From the NCBI GenBank assembly GCA_025459355.1, contig JALOQS010000018.1, positions 1 through 35,438 of the forward strand: 35,438 nt of DNA. Direction: 5' to 3'. A program made the translations under genes and the position numbers. The stretch comes from Pirellula sp. (GTDB lineage Bacteria > Planctomycetota > Planctomycetia > Pirellulales > Pirellulaceae). Below, piece by piece: positions 34,710 through 35,438 of this stretch (the first letter of the stretch is position 1; each line of letters opens with the position of its first letter). The notes below the pieces were generated by a model. It saw nothing but the letters and a program-made list of their open reading frames with translations. It ran no database searches and had not been told where the DNA came from.

Positions 34710-35438
34710 TTAGACCTCCAAGAACAATCGAGAGGGGTCTTCGATCACCTCTTTAATGGTCTTTAAGAAGGTTACGGCCTCTCGTCCATCGATGATTCTA
34801 TGATCATAGGTCAGAGCCAAATACATCATCGGTCGAATGACGACCTGTCCATTCAACGCGATCGGCCGTTCTTGGATCGAGTGCAGCCCCAATATTCCAC
34901 TCTGCGGAGGATTGACGATCGGAGTCGAAAGAAGCGAACCGTAAATTCCACCGTTGCTGATGGTAAAGGTTCCACCCTCAAGATCCTCGGGCATAAGCTT
35001 GTTGGCGGTCGCCTTAGCAGCAAAGTCTCCAATGGTTCTCTCGATCTCTGAAAAGCTCATTCGCTCTACGTTTCTAAGAACCGGAACGACGAGCCCCTTT
35101 CCGCCGCCAATGGCAATGCCGATATCGAAGTAGTTTCGATATACGATGTTGTTTCCGCGAATCTCCGCATTCACGGATGGAAATCGTCGAAGCGCTTCAC
35201 AAGCGGCTTTCGCGTAGAACGACATGAACCCGAGCTTCACACCATGTCGCTCTTGGAAAGCATCGCGATATTTGTTTCGAAGCGCCATCACCGGCTGCAT
35301 ATCCACTTCGTTAAACGTGGTCAGAAGTGCAGCCGAATGCTGAGCCTGCACCAGCCGAGATGCAATCGTCCGGCGAATCATGCTCATCGGCTTGACTTCT
35401 TCGCTGCGATTCGGAGTTCCATTCTGCATCAAACCGGT
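34710..35438 (-). CDS. sucB: Dihydrolipoyl succinyltransferase (2-oxoglutarate dehydrogenase E2), C-terminal part
   Basis: The frame is open to the right edge, so about 243 residues of the catalytic domain are present and the lipoyl and E1/E3-binding domains lie outside. The 2-oxo-acid dehydrogenase acyltransferase domain begins at [16 protein letters not shown] and contains [67 protein letters not shown] and the catalytic [13 protein letters not shown] (His and Asp). The ending [15 protein letters not shown] is characteristic of SucB rather than of pyruvate dehydrogenase E2. It transfers succinyl groups to CoA in the TCA cycle. The gene ends 155 bp upstream of the isomerase-like gene with no obvious terminator between; sucA would be expected near the unseen 5' side. 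Confidence 0.93.
   Translation of the reverse strand, partial: TGLMQNGTPNRSEEVKPMSMIRRTIASRLVQAQHSAALLTTFNEVDMQPVMALRNKYRDAFQERHGVKLGFMSFYAKAACEALRRFPSVNAEIRGNNIVYRNYFDIGIAIGGGKGLVVPVLRNVERMSFSEIERTIGDFAAKATANKLMPEDLEGGTFTISNGGIYGSLLSTPIVNPPQSGILGLHSIQERPIALNGQVVIRPMMYLALTYDHRIIDGREAVTFLKTIKEVIEDPSRLFLEV

Overview
The window looks like a chromosomal segment from a planctomycete, most likely a member of the Pirellulaceae (Rhodopirellula/Blastopirellula-like). The indicators are protein families rather than any rRNA marker: a PVC-type lysine-rich small basic protein, a DUF4332 protein fused to an SMC/AAA-like region, a membrane-anchored Ser/Thr kinase with a long C-terminal region, a secreted DNRLRE-DUF4091-type protein, a PQQ-like propeller protein and many long secreted proteins without known domains. 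G+C looks moderate by eye, many starts lack a clear Shine-Dalgarno sequence, and no tRNA or rRNA was seen.

Layout. 1-1072 (minus): the 5' end of an HlyD/RND adaptor, overlapping by 4 bp a TetR-type repressor gene that appears broken by an internal deletion with frameshift. 1392-1616 (plus): small basic protein with a clear promoter, RBS and terminator. 1866-3530 (minus): exported protein of unknown function. 3531-4035: divergent intergenic region holding a perfect 72-bp tandem duplication. 4036-5448 (plus): CrtI-like FAD oxidoreductase. 5486-10313 (minus): DUF4091-type secreted protein preceded by a Ser/Thr kinase gene that is split into two frames at an A7 tract. 10561-13315 (minus): TlpA-like thioredoxin-fold protein and a SixA-type phosphatase. 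13460-17332 (plus): TPR/GT9-like protein, an ExbB/TolQ-family channel subunit and enolase.

17480-23530 (minus) reads as a surface-polysaccharide cluster: polysaccharide deacetylase, GT4 glycosyltransferase, a 1019-residue DUF4332 protein with degenerate ATPase motifs, and a DUF4254 protein. An O-antigen-ligase-like membrane protein (23760-25256) starts divergently from it. 25225-29863 (minus) carries a di-heme cytochrome c peroxidase, a carboxypeptidase-regulatory-like repeat protein and a PLD/cardiolipin-synthase-like protein, followed at 30032-30187 (minus) by a 51-aa Flp-type pilin. 30485-31750 (plus) is a PQQ-like propeller protein. 31812-34554 (minus) is a probable three-gene unit (sugar phosphate isomerase/epimerase, KAS III-like enzyme, Mn/Zn-type ABC ATPase). 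The right edge holds the C-terminal part of sucB (minus).

Points that stand out are the homopolymer frameshift in the kinase, the disrupted TetR gene, the lost P-loop lysine in the DUF4332 protein, the lone Flp pilin, a terminator hairpin lying inside a convergent coding sequence, and recurrent short tandem duplications (18 bp three times, 72 bp once, plus 12-21 bp examples). I saw no CRISPR array, insertion sequence, phage module or recognisable defence system.
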